Of a stretch of DNA of 51,224 bases, positions 8,192 to 15,967 are shown one piece after another. A program made the position numbers and the translations under genes. Source of the DNA: Nitrospirota bacterium (lineage in GTDB: Bacteria > Nitrospirota > Thermodesulfovibrionia > Thermodesulfovibrionales > Dissulfurispiraceae); NCBI GenBank assembly GCA_009773415.1, contig WSNO01000027.1, forward strand, positions 1 to 51,224. Reading direction: 5' to 3'. Within the stretch, counting starts at the first letter, position 1. Every line of letters begins with the position of its first letter. The notes beneath the pieces were generated by a model. It was not told the DNA's origin. It saw nothing but the letters and a program-made list of their open reading frames with translations, and ran no database searches.

Positions 8192-8553
8192 AAACCCTCC
8201 ATGCAGTTGCCGGATACGTTATTAAAATCAAGCCCGCTCATTCCGCGCTCGTTGCAGTTCGCCATCAGCCGCCTGCCTTATGTTGTTTTTTGTCCGGCGC
8301 ACACAATACCGGGGGAAGTTCAAAAAAAGACGGCAGTGAAAAATCGCCGTTCAATGTGCTTTCTGTTCCTGCTAACAAGGCGCAGTATCGGCGACAGCCT
8401 GACCTGAAGAGTGGAATATTATTGCAACATTGTCAAGGTTTTATCAACGACCGTGATGCTGAGGCTCCCGCTACGCGCCGACGGCAGACACGTTCAGACG
8501 AAGATTCCTAAGATACGATCGTTGAAAAGCTTGCAGACGCATTGGTGCCAAGG
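8192..8553. other. Intergenic region upstream of the antiporter operon
   Basis: This 362-base stretch holds no supported gene. It should contain the promoter of the antiporter operon and the end of the transcript from the 189-residue gene. A TTGACA is readable on the minus strand near 8435, but the nearest TAATAT is only nine bases away, so I do not call a promoter. A hairpin followed by seven T on the minus strand lies at 8322-8350. Confidence 0.4.
8322..8350 (-). terminator. Candidate rho-independent terminator for the 189-residue gene
   Basis: Read on the minus strand, ACGGC, an 11-base loop and GCCGT form a short 5-bp stem, followed by one C-rich base pair step and a run of seven T (A run at 8322-8328 on the plus strand). 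It lies about 200 bases after the stop of the gene at 8554-9123 and before mrpE, so it would separate the signalling operon from the antiporter operon. The stem is short, so confidence is modest. Confidence 0.4.
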
Positions 8554-9123
8554 CTATTTTGCGGGGGACACTGCCGCCTTTTTGATTTTGATCAGTCGCG
8601 GTTCATGTGTCCGCGGAACCGCTATGCAGAATTTTGAGGGAAAGAAGGACTCTTTCCCTCCGAAATGCTCTTGCTTGTCGAACGTGACCCTCACCGCATT
8701 TTCAGACCCGTAAATACCCCGCCGGTGCAGCAGAATGCTCCGGCCGTCTGAACTCTCGAGCATGAGCCTGACTTCATCAAAAGCCTTGTCCGGAACAAGC
8801 ACGGCGAGGAATTCAGCGCGCTCCCTGAGTTCGCGCGGCGACTCCATGCGCACGCAACACTCCGCAGGATTTTCACCGACAGCCTTTATCGCCAGCGTGA
8901 GGATGCCGCCCGGGGAAAGTGTACACTCGTGCAGTGATGTGTCATGCGGTTCAATCATGCCGGACAGGAAAGACTGCGCACCCGGTGCTTGCGGAATGCC
9001 TTCAGGATGCGGCGGAAACAGGACCTCCCATTGTGTTACCAAAGCAACAACGAGAAACAAAACAAAGCCGGTAATTCCGACCGCTGTCTGCCTTGCCGGT
9101 GTTTTCTCCTTATGGAGCCGCAT
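8554..9123 (-). CDS. Hypothetical protein with one N-terminal membrane anchor
   Basis: A 189-residue protein. Residues about 13-30 form a hydrophobic helix (VGITGFVLFLVVALVT) after a basic start, so the remainder is probably exported and membrane-anchored. The soluble part has two cysteines in tandem (ECCVRMES), a third in LHECTLSPGG and a fourth near the end (KFCIAVP), and alternating strand-like segments. I do not recognise a family. It lies between the sigma-54 activator and the antiporter operon in the same orientation, so it could be an output gene of that signalling system; that is inference from location only. Confidence 0.55.
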   Translation of the reverse strand: MRLHKEKTPARQTAVGITGFVLFLVVALVTQWEVLFPPHPEGIPQAPGAQSFLSGMIEPHDTSLHECTLSPGGILTLAIKAVGENPAECCVRMESPRELRERAEFLAVLVPDKAFDEVRLMLESSDGRSILLHRRGIYGSENAVRVTFDKQEHFGGKESFFPSKFCIAVPRTHEPRLIKIKKAAVSPAK

Positions 9124-9297
9124 GATTTTCCTCCGGCAGAGCCCTGTAGGGCGATTGTTCCGTTTTCATGCAATCGGATGAATTCATCAATCCCGGGCAA
9201 TCGTACACGTTATCATATTCGGCAAACATTTTATCCCGCCACGCTCCTTTTATCCAACCCCTGTTTTTTCTGATAGGGTTGCCTATGCGCGGAAATG

Positions 9298-10659
9298 TCA
9301 CTCCTCAGGCAGGAAACCGTGATGCTTCATTTTAGTGCGCATCTGTTTGCGGGAGATTCCCAGAACATCGGCAGCCTTTGTCTGGTTCCAGCCGGTCTTT
9401 TCAAGCGCCCGGAGCAATAATTGCCGCTCTGTTTCGAGCAGGTTCAGACCGTCTGCCGACGGATTGCATACGGCGGGCTGTTGCCGGAGAGAGCGCGGGA
9501 AGTATGCGGAAGATATGGTCGCTGCGGGGCAGAGCACCACCGCGCGCTCAACCACGTTTTCAAGTTCACGGACATTCCCCGGCCAGTGAAATGCCTGAAG
9601 AGCATCCATTGCGTCGCTGTCAAACGACAGCATCTGCTTATTATTTGCAGCGGCATATTTCTTAAGAAAATGCATGGCGAGCAGGGGAATGTCTTCGCGC
9701 CGGTCACGGAGCGGCGGCACGGTTATACGCACCACGTTCAGGCGGAAGAAGAGGTCTTCACGAAAGACGCCTTTTCTGACATCCTCTTCAAGATCGCGGT
9801 TCGTCGCCGCCAGTATCCTTACGTCCACCTTGATATGCGTAGTGCCGCCGACGCGGAGGAATTCACGCTCCTGCAGAAAGCGCAGAAATTTTTTCTGAAT
9901 CGCAAGGGGCATCTCTCCGGCTTCATCAAGAAAGACCGTGCCGCCGTCGGCATGCTCAATCTGGCCGATCTTGCGCTCGAAAGCGCCGGTAAACGACCCT
10001 TTTTCATGGCCGAAGAGCTCACTCTCCAGCAGCTGCTCTGTAAGAGATGTGCAGTCGATGGGAACGAAACGTTTCTCTGCGCGGGCCGATTCAAAATGAA
10101 GTGCCCTGGCGATTAATTCCTTGCCGGTGCCGCTCTCGCCCTGTATGAGAACATTGGAACTGGATCGGGCCACGGTCTCGACAAGGTCGAATACCTCCTG
10201 CATCGGTCCGCTTGTGCCGATTATATTTTTGAAGCTGTTGTTATCGCGCAGCTGAGCCCTGAGCGAAAGATTTTCCTGCACAAGCCGCCGCTTTGTGACT
10301 GCCTCGCGAATGACGGTAAGCAGTTCATCGGGATTCACCGGTTTGGCAATATAGCTGAATGCGCCTTTTTTCATGGCATCAACCGCTTTCCCGATGGAGC
10401 CGTATGCAGTTACCATAACGACGGGAAGGTCAGGAGATGCAGAGCGCAGCGCATCAAAAAGCCCGCCGCCGTCCATGCCGGGAAGACGAAAGTCGGTTAC
10501 AACGGTATCAAAGTCGATTTTGCCTGTTCGGTCAAGTGCTTCTTCCGCAGTGCGGGCGGTCACGACAGTATATCCTGCCGAGCGCAGAATGACCGAGAGC
10601 ACGCGAAGCGTATTCAGCTCATCATCGACAAGAAGAATCGAACCTTTCTGCTCACTCAT
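9298..10659 (-). CDS. NtrC-family sigma-54-dependent response regulator
   Basis: 453 residues in three parts. A receiver domain (about 6-120) carries the acidic pair in LLVDDE, the phospho-acceptor Asp in VVTDFRLPGMDG and the Lys in YIAKPVNP. An AAA+ sigma-54 interaction domain (about 145-375) has Walker A GESGTGKE and Walker B GTVFLDEAGE. A Fis-type helix-turn-helix lies at the C-terminus (NQTKAADVLGISRKQMRTKM). The loop that contacts sigma-54 reads GSFTGA instead of the usual GAFTGA, a known natural variant. It follows the kinase gene with no gap (TAG then ATG), so the two form a cognate pair. Targets are unknown; the flanking antiporter operon is a candidate. Confidence 0.93.
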   Translation of the reverse strand: MSEQKGSILLVDDELNTLRVLSVILRSAGYTVVTARTAEEALDRTGKIDFDTVVTDFRLPGMDGGGLFDALRSASPDLPVVMVTAYGSIGKAVDAMKKGAFSYIAKPVNPDELLTVIREAVTKRRLVQENLSLRAQLRDNNSFKNIIGTSGPMQEVFDLVETVARSSSNVLIQGESGTGKELIARALHFESARAEKRFVPIDCTSLTEQLLESELFGHEKGSFTGAFERKIGQIEHADGGTVFLDEAGEMPLAIQKKFLRFLQEREFLRVGGTTHIKVDVRILAATNRDLEEDVRKGVFREDLFFRLNVVRITVPPLRDRREDIPLLAMHFLKKYAAANNKQMLSFDSDAMDALQAFHWPGNVRELENVVERAVVLCPAATISSAYFPRSLRQQPAVCNPSADGLNLLETERQLLLRALEKTGWNQTKAADVLGISRKQMRTKMKHHGFLPEE

Positions 10660-12297
10660 CTAGCTCTCCATCGGGATGGTAATTCTGAATTCCGTTCCGG
10701 AGTTCGGCGCACTGACAACCAGTATGTCGCCGCCGTGGTCCCGGACAATACGTTCAACACAGGGGAGTCCGAGTCCCGAACCGCGCATTTTCGTGGTATA
10801 AAAAGGGCGGAAAATCTCAGGAAGCACGTCATCAGGGATGCCCGCCCCCGTATCTGTAATAATAACATCAGCCGAACCTTCGCGGGCGACTGTTCGCATC
10901 GTGATGGTATCGCCCTCTCTGGTCGCATCGATCGCATTGACAAGCAGGTTCAGCAGCGCCTGCTTCATCTGATGCACGTCAAACCGGAATTGCGGCAACG
11001 TGTCGTCCGTCTGAAGCAGAATCTCCTTGTTCTCTTCCAGCGCTTCCTGCCGCATAAGCTTGAACACGTCCCTGACGGCGTCATTCAGACTTGCCGGTTC
11101 TTTTCGAAGCGGTGCAGGCTTTGAGAAAACAAGGTAGTTGGTCACAATCTCATTCAGCCGTTTTGTTTCGGCTTCTATAATGCCGAGAAACTCCTTCAGC
11201 ACTTCTCCCTGAAAGTTGTCCTGGAGATATGACACGGCACCGCGGATAGCGTTCAGCGGATTTTTGATTTCATGAGCAACGGTCATCGACATTTCGCCGA
11301 GAGCCGACATTTTTTCGAGCCGGGCCTTTTCCCGCGTCGACTGTTCCAGTTCATCGAGACTTCGACGGAGGCGGGCGACCATCTCTTCAAATGACTGCTC
11401 AAGCTCGCCGATCTCATCTCCGGCATTTTCCCGGTAGACAGGGCAGGTATGGCACGCCCGCCGATCGCTGCTCCCGCCTGACACAAGCTCGCATTGGCCG
11501 CACAGATTCGGCGTCATCCAGCAACGCATGTCTTTTCCATACGACGGGCAGGTTGTGTGTTCGCACTTCATCATCTCCCAGCACTTGCCGGAAGGCATCC
11601 GGTCGGGGTCCGGCCGCAGGTCGCCCGACTGGACCCGACCCATCCGCTCGCGCAGGCGCTTCATCGGCGTCGTCAGCACCCGTGCCAGAAAGAATGCCCC
11701 GGCAATGCCGACAATCAGCATTGCTGCAGTAATGCCGAACAATGCGCGCTTCAGATGGGCAAGATTCTCATCCGCCAGCGCATCAATTCGGCTTGCCGAG
11801 AACCCGCCGACGGCCGCCCCGATGCCTTCGTTTCCGATGCGGACCGGCACCCATATTTCCCGCAGCGACGGATCCGCGCTGTCTCCGGAACGCTCACGGA
11901 CACGCTCTGCGCTCATGCCGCCGGACCGTTCAGCTTCTCCAGACAGGTTGGCCCCCAGCTGCTTGCGGTCGCTATGCGCCACGACACGTCCGGTCTTGTC
12001 GAGCACCATGGCATACGCGCAGCCCGGGGTTTGTGCGGTAACCTGCAGATGCTGATCGATGCGCAGGGGATCGAGAAACATGAGCGGTTCAGTCACGTCC
12101 TTGGCGAGGGTTCTGATAACCAGCATATGACTGTTTTCGATTTCATCGCGAAGCGCGGATTTCTGCGCCGTCATGACCAGTGAATTCACGACTATCATGA
12201 TGATCAGGACAAGACAAATGACCGCAAGCAGAAACTTCTGCGCAATCGGCAGTTTCCGGAACGCGGACTGCACGGTTATTTTCATGTTGTCCAGCAT
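10660..12297 (-). CDS. Sensor histidine kinase with a Cys-rich (two-CW type) insertion in its HAMP region
   Basis: 545 residues. There are two membrane helices (about 20-43 and 186-206) flanking a periplasmic sensor of about 140 residues, then the start of a HAMP domain. A cysteine-rich module follows at about 239-285, with C239-W240, C245, C250, C259-W260, C266, C269, C282 and C285. HAMP-like sequence resumes after it (DEIGELEQSFEEMVARL). The kinase core then follows, with phospho-acceptor His in AHEIKNPLNA (H342), an N box (LLNLLVNAIDATREGD), DTGAGIPD and GSGLGLPCVERI. The two CW pairs match a domain called two-CW in current databases. It lies five bases after the PhnD-like lipoprotein gene and abuts the NtrC-type regulator. 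Cysteines may bind a metal or sense redox state; that is inference. Confidence 0.92.
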   Translation of the reverse strand: MLDNMKITVQSAFRKLPIAQKFLLAVICLVLIIMIVVNSLVMTAQKSALRDEIENSHMLVIRTLAKDVTEPLMFLDPLRIDQHLQVTAQTPGCAYAMVLDKTGRVVAHSDRKQLGANLSGEAERSGGMSAERVRERSGDSADPSLREIWVPVRIGNEGIGAAVGGFSASRIDALADENLAHLKRALFGITAAMLIVGIAGAFFLARVLTTPMKRLRERMGRVQSGDLRPDPDRMPSGKCWEMMKCEHTTCPSYGKDMRCWMTPNLCGQCELVSGGSSDRRACHTCPVYRENAGDEIGELEQSFEEMVARLRRSLDELEQSTREKARLEKMSALGEMSMTVAHEIKNPLNAIRGAVSYLQDNFQGEVLKEFLGIIEAETKRLNEIVTNYLVFSKPAPLRKEPASLNDAVRDVFKLMRQEALEENKEILLQTDDTLPQFRFDVHQMKQALLNLLVNAIDATREGDTITMRTVAREGSADVIITDTGAGIPDDVLPEIFRPFYTTKMRGSGLGLPCVERIVRDHGGDILVVSAPNSGTEFRITIPMES

Positions 12298-12302
12298 TGC
12301 CC

Positions 12303-14003
12303 TTAATATTTCTTGAGCGCTTCCAGTTCGGCCTCCTGTGCTGCCTGAAACGCCCGGACGCGGGCGGCTTTCAGTATTTCAGGCTTGTCGAGCGCAAGCA
12401 GCAGCTGACGGACTTTCTGCGCAAGTGCAGGATTACTCTTCTTCGTCCACGCAATCGGCCAGTTCGGCAGCGGGCTGGTTGCGGTGAGAACCTGAATCTG
12501 TCTCATATCTATTTCATCCTTGATCATTTGAAGTGCCGTTTCACGAACGAATCCGGCGTCAGCCTCGCCGTTGTATACACCGAGAATGACTTTCTCCTGG
12601 CGCTTTGCATCGATGATTTTGAGATCCTTCTCGGCCGAAATGCCGCGCTCCGCGAGAAAAATCTTCTGCGAAAGGAAACCGCCGGCCGACCGGGGAGAAA
12701 CAATCATGACGCGCTTCCCCTTCAAATCATCCAGCGTCCGGATAGGACTGTCCTTCCGGGTAATGATGACCCCCCGGAACGCAGCGCCGCCGCCGGCTTC
12801 ATCCCCCGGCTCACTCAGCGTTGCAGCTATCGCTTTGATGCCATACTCGCGGTCAATCTGCGCAAAGATATACGGGTTCTGATAAGAAAAATCGATGGCA
12901 CCGCTTTTCACAATGAGGAGGAACTCATCAAAATCTTTGGGGATGACCAGCTTGAACTCAAAACCGGTGTTCTCAGAGAGATATCGCATGAGCGGCTCAT
13001 AACGCTGATAGATGGTGCTGGCAGGGTAAAGCGGCAGGACCGCAAAACGCACGGTTTTAGGGCCGTATTCAATATAGTCCAGGCCGGTCAGGTTCTTTAT
13101 CATAATGCGCACAAGATCAAAATCACGATCTTCTGCCGGCACGAAGCCCTCGATGTCACGCTCGATGGAGGCAAGAATGCCCTTGTCTTTCAGGGCGACG
13201 AGACTCTTCAAAACCGCCTCCCGGTCGGCCTTCGGCAGCACCGAGGAAGCCGACAGAAACAGCTGAGGCACAGGATCCGACCGCTTGATGATTCGCAACC
13301 CGTCGGCAGCATATTTTTTTGCTACCGACTCGCTGATGCCGCCGACGTCGTGCGTTCCGATAAGCACGGACAGGGCAATGCGATCTTCCTGCTGCATGTA
13401 ATCGACAGAGGTGAAGTCCTTCACATTGATGCCGACATCGAGCAGCATTGCGAGCGGGATAAGATAACTGAACGACGACTGCTGCGAGCCGAGTGCAAGG
13501 CGCTTGCCCCGCACATCTACAATTCTTTCAATCCCGCGAATATCCTTGGTGATAAGAACGCTGCGGGCAGCAGCGACATTCGTCCCGACAGCGCGGACGA
13601 GCGGCAGAACCCTGCCGCGATGTCGCGCGCGCGCCTCGCAGTATGCAGCGGGATCCAGGTAGGAGAGGTGTACGGCACCGCTTGCGAGATCTGCAATGGC
13701 AGCCTGGTAATCGCGGGCAATGACAATGGTTACCGGCCTGCCGAGCTCCCGTTCAAGATAGTATTTCAGCGGCTGAAACTTTTCATACATTGAGCGAGGG
13801 CTTTCGACCGGGATGACCGATAAAATCAGCGGATCTCCCTGCAGAACGGATTGATGCGACGCAGGCGAAGAGACCGGCGGCTCTGCCGGTGGCTGCCGGC
13901 ATGACGCAAGGCATGCGACAATCAGAAGCGCTGCCGCAAGGGAACGCTTCACGCTTCCTGCTCTCTGCCGAAGCACTGTTTTTCTCGGGGCGGGCATGCT
14001 CAT
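12303..14003 (-). CDS. Lipoprotein with two tandem PhnD-like substrate-binding domains
   Basis: 566 residues. A lipoprotein signal peptide ends in the lipobox LASC, with the lipidated Cys at residue 35. Two homologous periplasmic binding domains of the phosphate/phosphite/phosphonate (PhnD) family follow. Domain one (about 55-310) begins LILSVIPVESPRSMYEKFQP and has HLSYLDPAAYCEA. Domain two (about 318-545) begins VRFAVLPLYPASTIYQRYEP and has DFSYQNPYIFAQI. No ABC permease or ATPase genes are nearby, so transport is unlikely; the neighbour five bases downstream is a membrane kinase. The likely role is a surface-anchored ligand receptor feeding that kinase. The ligand is unknown, and the fold alone does not prove a phosphorus compound. 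Confidence 0.88.
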   Translation of the reverse strand: MSMPAPRKTVLRQRAGSVKRSLAAALLIVACLASCRQPPAEPPVSSPASHQSVLQGDPLILSVIPVESPRSMYEKFQPLKYYLERELGRPVTIVIARDYQAAIADLASGAVHLSYLDPAAYCEARARHRGRVLPLVRAVGTNVAAARSVLITKDIRGIERIVDVRGKRLALGSQQSSFSYLIPLAMLLDVGINVKDFTSVDYMQQEDRIALSVLIGTHDVGGISESVAKKYAADGLRIIKRSDPVPQLFLSASSVLPKADREAVLKSLVALKDKGILASIERDIEGFVPAEDRDFDLVRIMIKNLTGLDYIEYGPKTVRFAVLPLYPASTIYQRYEPLMRYLSENTGFEFKLVIPKDFDEFLLIVKSGAIDFSYQNPYIFAQIDREYGIKAIAATLSEPGDEAGGGAAFRGVIITRKDSPIRTLDDLKGKRVMIVSPRSAGGFLSQKIFLAERGISAEKDLKIIDAKRQEKVILGVYNGEADAGFVRETALQMIKDEIDMRQIQVLTATSPLPNWPIAWTKKSNPALAQKVRQLLLALDKPEILKAARVRAFQAAQEAELEALKKY

Positions 14004-14023
14004 TGAACGAACGATCTGCCCGC

Positions 14024-14818
14024 CTATTCCTTCTCTTTCGTGTCGGAAAGAAAGTCCACGGCAGGCCGCTCAATTTTTGACCAGTACGCCTCCTTAATTT
14101 TCCCAGCCAGCAAATCTATGTCGGCGGGCTTGCTGACAAAGTCGAACGCGCCGTACCGAATAGCCTCTGCCCGGTCGCCGGCGGTCTCCTGTCCGGACAG
14201 AATAATTACCTGCACCTCAGGATGCGATGCCTTGATGTTTTTCAGAACATCAAGGCCGTCCATGCCCGGCATCCGGAGATCGAGGAGGACAATGTCCGGC
14301 GTCTCCTGCCCGACGAATTCAAGCGCCTGTTCGCCGCGCGTCGCTACTTCAGTCCTGAAGTTTTTCAGGGTCAGCCGCTGCGAAAGCGCGTTGGCAAATG
14401 CGGCTTCATCGTCGACAAGCAGCACCTTGAACGTTGAAAAGTCCCTGGGAACGACCGAAACCTTGCTGAGCGACTGGCGGGCTATGCCGGCAAACTTCTC
14501 CGGCACCAGAATGAGGTCGAACCGCCCCTCCTGGGCATATGTTATCAATTCATGCTCAAGTCCGCATTCGCACGACAGGAGTTCGACCCGCTGCCCCTTG
14601 CCGGATTCGGCAATTACCCTCCTCGCATCGTCAAGATGCCGGGAGGCTTCACTCCTGAGAGCGTCATAGATTTCGAATCCTTCAAAATCCTTCACGAAGT
14701 CGCTGTCAAGCATCTGGAGAACCTTGAGCTCTCCCCCCGTCGTCTTGATGCGATAGAGTCCGTACCGCAAAACATCTTTCGCATTGAGTGTCCCGTCATA
14801 CGCCGCCAGAATTCTCAT
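14024..14818 (-). CDS. Universal-stress-protein-like domain fused to a receiver domain
   Basis: 264 residues. The N-terminal part (about 1-125) starts MRILAAYDGTLNAKDVLRYG and continues through a VKDF / LLSCECGLEHELI / FDLILVPE pattern typical of UspA-like folds. The C-terminal part (about 130-250) is a response-regulator receiver with VLLVDDEAAF, phospho-acceptor Asp in IVLLDLRMPGMDG, the Thr/Ser position in VIILSGQE and Lys in DFVSKPAD. The ATG at 14818 is chosen because GGAGGGG stands seven bases before it; an upstream in-frame ATG at 14848 lacks such a site. There is no output domain. The UspA-receiver order is unusual and suggests a protein that joins nucleotide or stress sensing with phosphotransfer. 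Confidence 0.85.
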   Translation of the reverse strand: MRILAAYDGTLNAKDVLRYGLYRIKTTGGELKVLQMLDSDFVKDFEGFEIYDALRSEASRHLDDARRVIAESGKGQRVELLSCECGLEHELITYAQEGRFDLILVPEKFAGIARQSLSKVSVVPRDFSTFKVLLVDDEAAFANALSQRLTLKNFRTEVATRGEQALEFVGQETPDIVLLDLRMPGMDGLDVLKNIKASHPEVQVIILSGQETAGDRAEAIRYGAFDFVSKPADIDLLAGKIKEAYWSKIERPAVDFLSDTKEKE

Positions 14819-14898
14819 TATCTTGCCCCTCCGAAAAATATGTCTCAATCCGGGTTCTTGCCAGGCCGCACTTCGGCAGATGCAGAACCGTTATATTG

Positions 14899-15609
14899 CT
14901 ATGGGAACAGTTCTTGGCGCCGCAGGAGAATGCTGGTCTCCTGTTCAACACCGCCGGTTGAAATCTCTGCGCCGATATCCCCGGCTACCGAAAGCAGTAT
15001 CTCCCGGGGGCAACGACCTCCCGAACCTCCGCCCGCATGCCGTCGCCCGTGCGGGATGATGCGTATCATGATTCCCGGCGGATGCTCTGTCATGCGCACC
15101 AAAACGCTGCCCCCCTGCTCCAGAGAGCAAAGGCTTTCATCAAGCAGAAAAAAGACGAGCATTTGAAGCCGCGCAGGGTCTCCCGAAACAGGGGGGAGAG
15201 AGGGTTCGAAATCCGTTTCCAGCCCTACACGCTTCTCCTCGGCGGTACGCTTAACAAGATCGATTAGCTCTTCGAGCACCTCCTGAACACAAAAAACAGA
15301 CCTCTCGGTATCCAGGCGATGCGTAAAACGGTTCAGAACGCTTGTCAGCCGAAGCGCATTGCCGACGTGCCCATCCACGGAACGCAGGGCCTGGACAAGC
15401 CCGCTGATATCTTTCACGGACCGGTCGATGGCGATGATGTCCTGCTGCAACCCCGCTATTTCCTTGACAACAGCAAGGCGATTTCTGAGTTCATGGGTAA
15501 AGCTCGCGAGAATGGTTCTCATGAACAGCTTCTGATACTGAATCTGTTCAGGCCTGCCCGTGCTTTCCACGCTCCCCGTCCTTCCTCGCGCACCGTGCAT
15601 CGTGCTCAT
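14899..15609 (-). CDS. Degenerate histidine kinase (H box kept, ATP-binding half eroded)
   Basis: 236 residues without membrane helices. The dimerisation/phospho-acceptor helix is recognisable (ASFTHELRNRLAVVKE, with His in the H-E-L-R-N pattern) and is followed by a second helix. The catalytic domain begins normally with an FEPSLPPVSGDPARLQML stretch. Where the N box should be it reads VFFLLDESL, with no Asn. The GxGxG boxes are replaced by a Gly/His/Arg-rich stretch around HGRRHAGGGSGG. ATP binding therefore looks lost. It may act as a phosphotransfer scaffold between the receivers encoded on both sides. The first 62 bases overlap the upstream receiver gene; a later start at 15522 would remove the overlap. 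Confidence 0.75.
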   Translation of the reverse strand: MSTMHGARGRTGSVESTGRPEQIQYQKLFMRTILASFTHELRNRLAVVKEIAGLQQDIIAIDRSVKDISGLVQALRSVDGHVGNALRLTSVLNRFTHRLDTERSVFCVQEVLEELIDLVKRTAEEKRVGLETDFEPSLPPVSGDPARLQMLVFFLLDESLCSLEQGGSVLVRMTEHPPGIMIRIIPHGRRHAGGGSGGRCPREILLSVAGDIGAEISTGGVEQETSILLRRQELFP

Positions 15610-15967
15610 TTTTTGCGCTATCTATCTTCTTCGTCAGTTCCTGAATCTCCACCGGCTTCATGACAAAATCAACTATAAGTCCGTCGTGAATCCAGTTCTC
15701 TGTTTGCAGTGACCCCTGCCCCGAGAGCAGTATGATCGCAACGGTGGAATCGACCTGCCTTACCGCACGCGCAAGATCATTTCCTGGCATCCCGGGAAGG
15801 TGCAGATCAATGACCATGACCTCCGGTGCCTCACGGCTGACAGCCTCCAGCGCTTCCGGAGCGCTATAGACCGATCTTGCCCGATAATGCCTCATATTCA
15901 GCCTCCTGGCGAGCGTCTGTGCCAGATCCGCCTCGTCATCGACCAGAAGCACGTTTGCGCGTTTCAT
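15548..15967 (-). CDS. Single-domain response regulator (receiver)
   Basis: 139 residues, essentially one receiver domain: LLVDDEADLAQTLARRL at the start, phospho-acceptor Asp in VMVIDLHLPGMPG, the Ser in IILLSGQG and the Lys in DFVMKPVE. A charged tail of about 20 residues follows. There is no output domain. Its ATG overlaps the original stop of the upstream kinase gene (TAATG), so they were translationally coupled. With the degenerate kinase and the USP-receiver fusion it forms a small phosphorelay-like set inside one operon. Confidence 0.9.
   Translation of the reverse strand: MKRANVLLVDDEADLAQTLARRLNMRHYRARSVYSAPEALEAVSREAPEVMVIDLHLPGMPGNDLARAVRQVDSTVAIILLSGQGSLQTENWIHDGLIVDFVMKPVEIQELTKKIDSAKNEHDARCARKDGERGKHGQA

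Noticed and set aside
9256-9282. CAACCC/GGGTTG inverted repeat as terminator of the sigma-54 activator gene
   Set aside because: Six-base stem with a 15-base loop and no T tract on the transcribed strand.
9124-9297. Sigma-54 promoter (GG-N10-GC) before the 189-residue gene or the antiporter operon
   Set aside because: I checked the regions 9124-9297 and 8192-8553 by eye; near matches fail at the GG or GC positions or in spacing.
9110-9301. Short frame between the sigma-54 activator and the 189-residue gene
   Set aside because: No conserved features, poor ribosome site, overlaps both neighbours; more likely untranslated region.
12297-13793. 498-codon frame on the plus strand opposite the PhnD-like lipoprotein
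   Set aside because: It is the antisense shadow of a gene with a clear lipobox and two recognisable domains, and its own sequence shows no domain.
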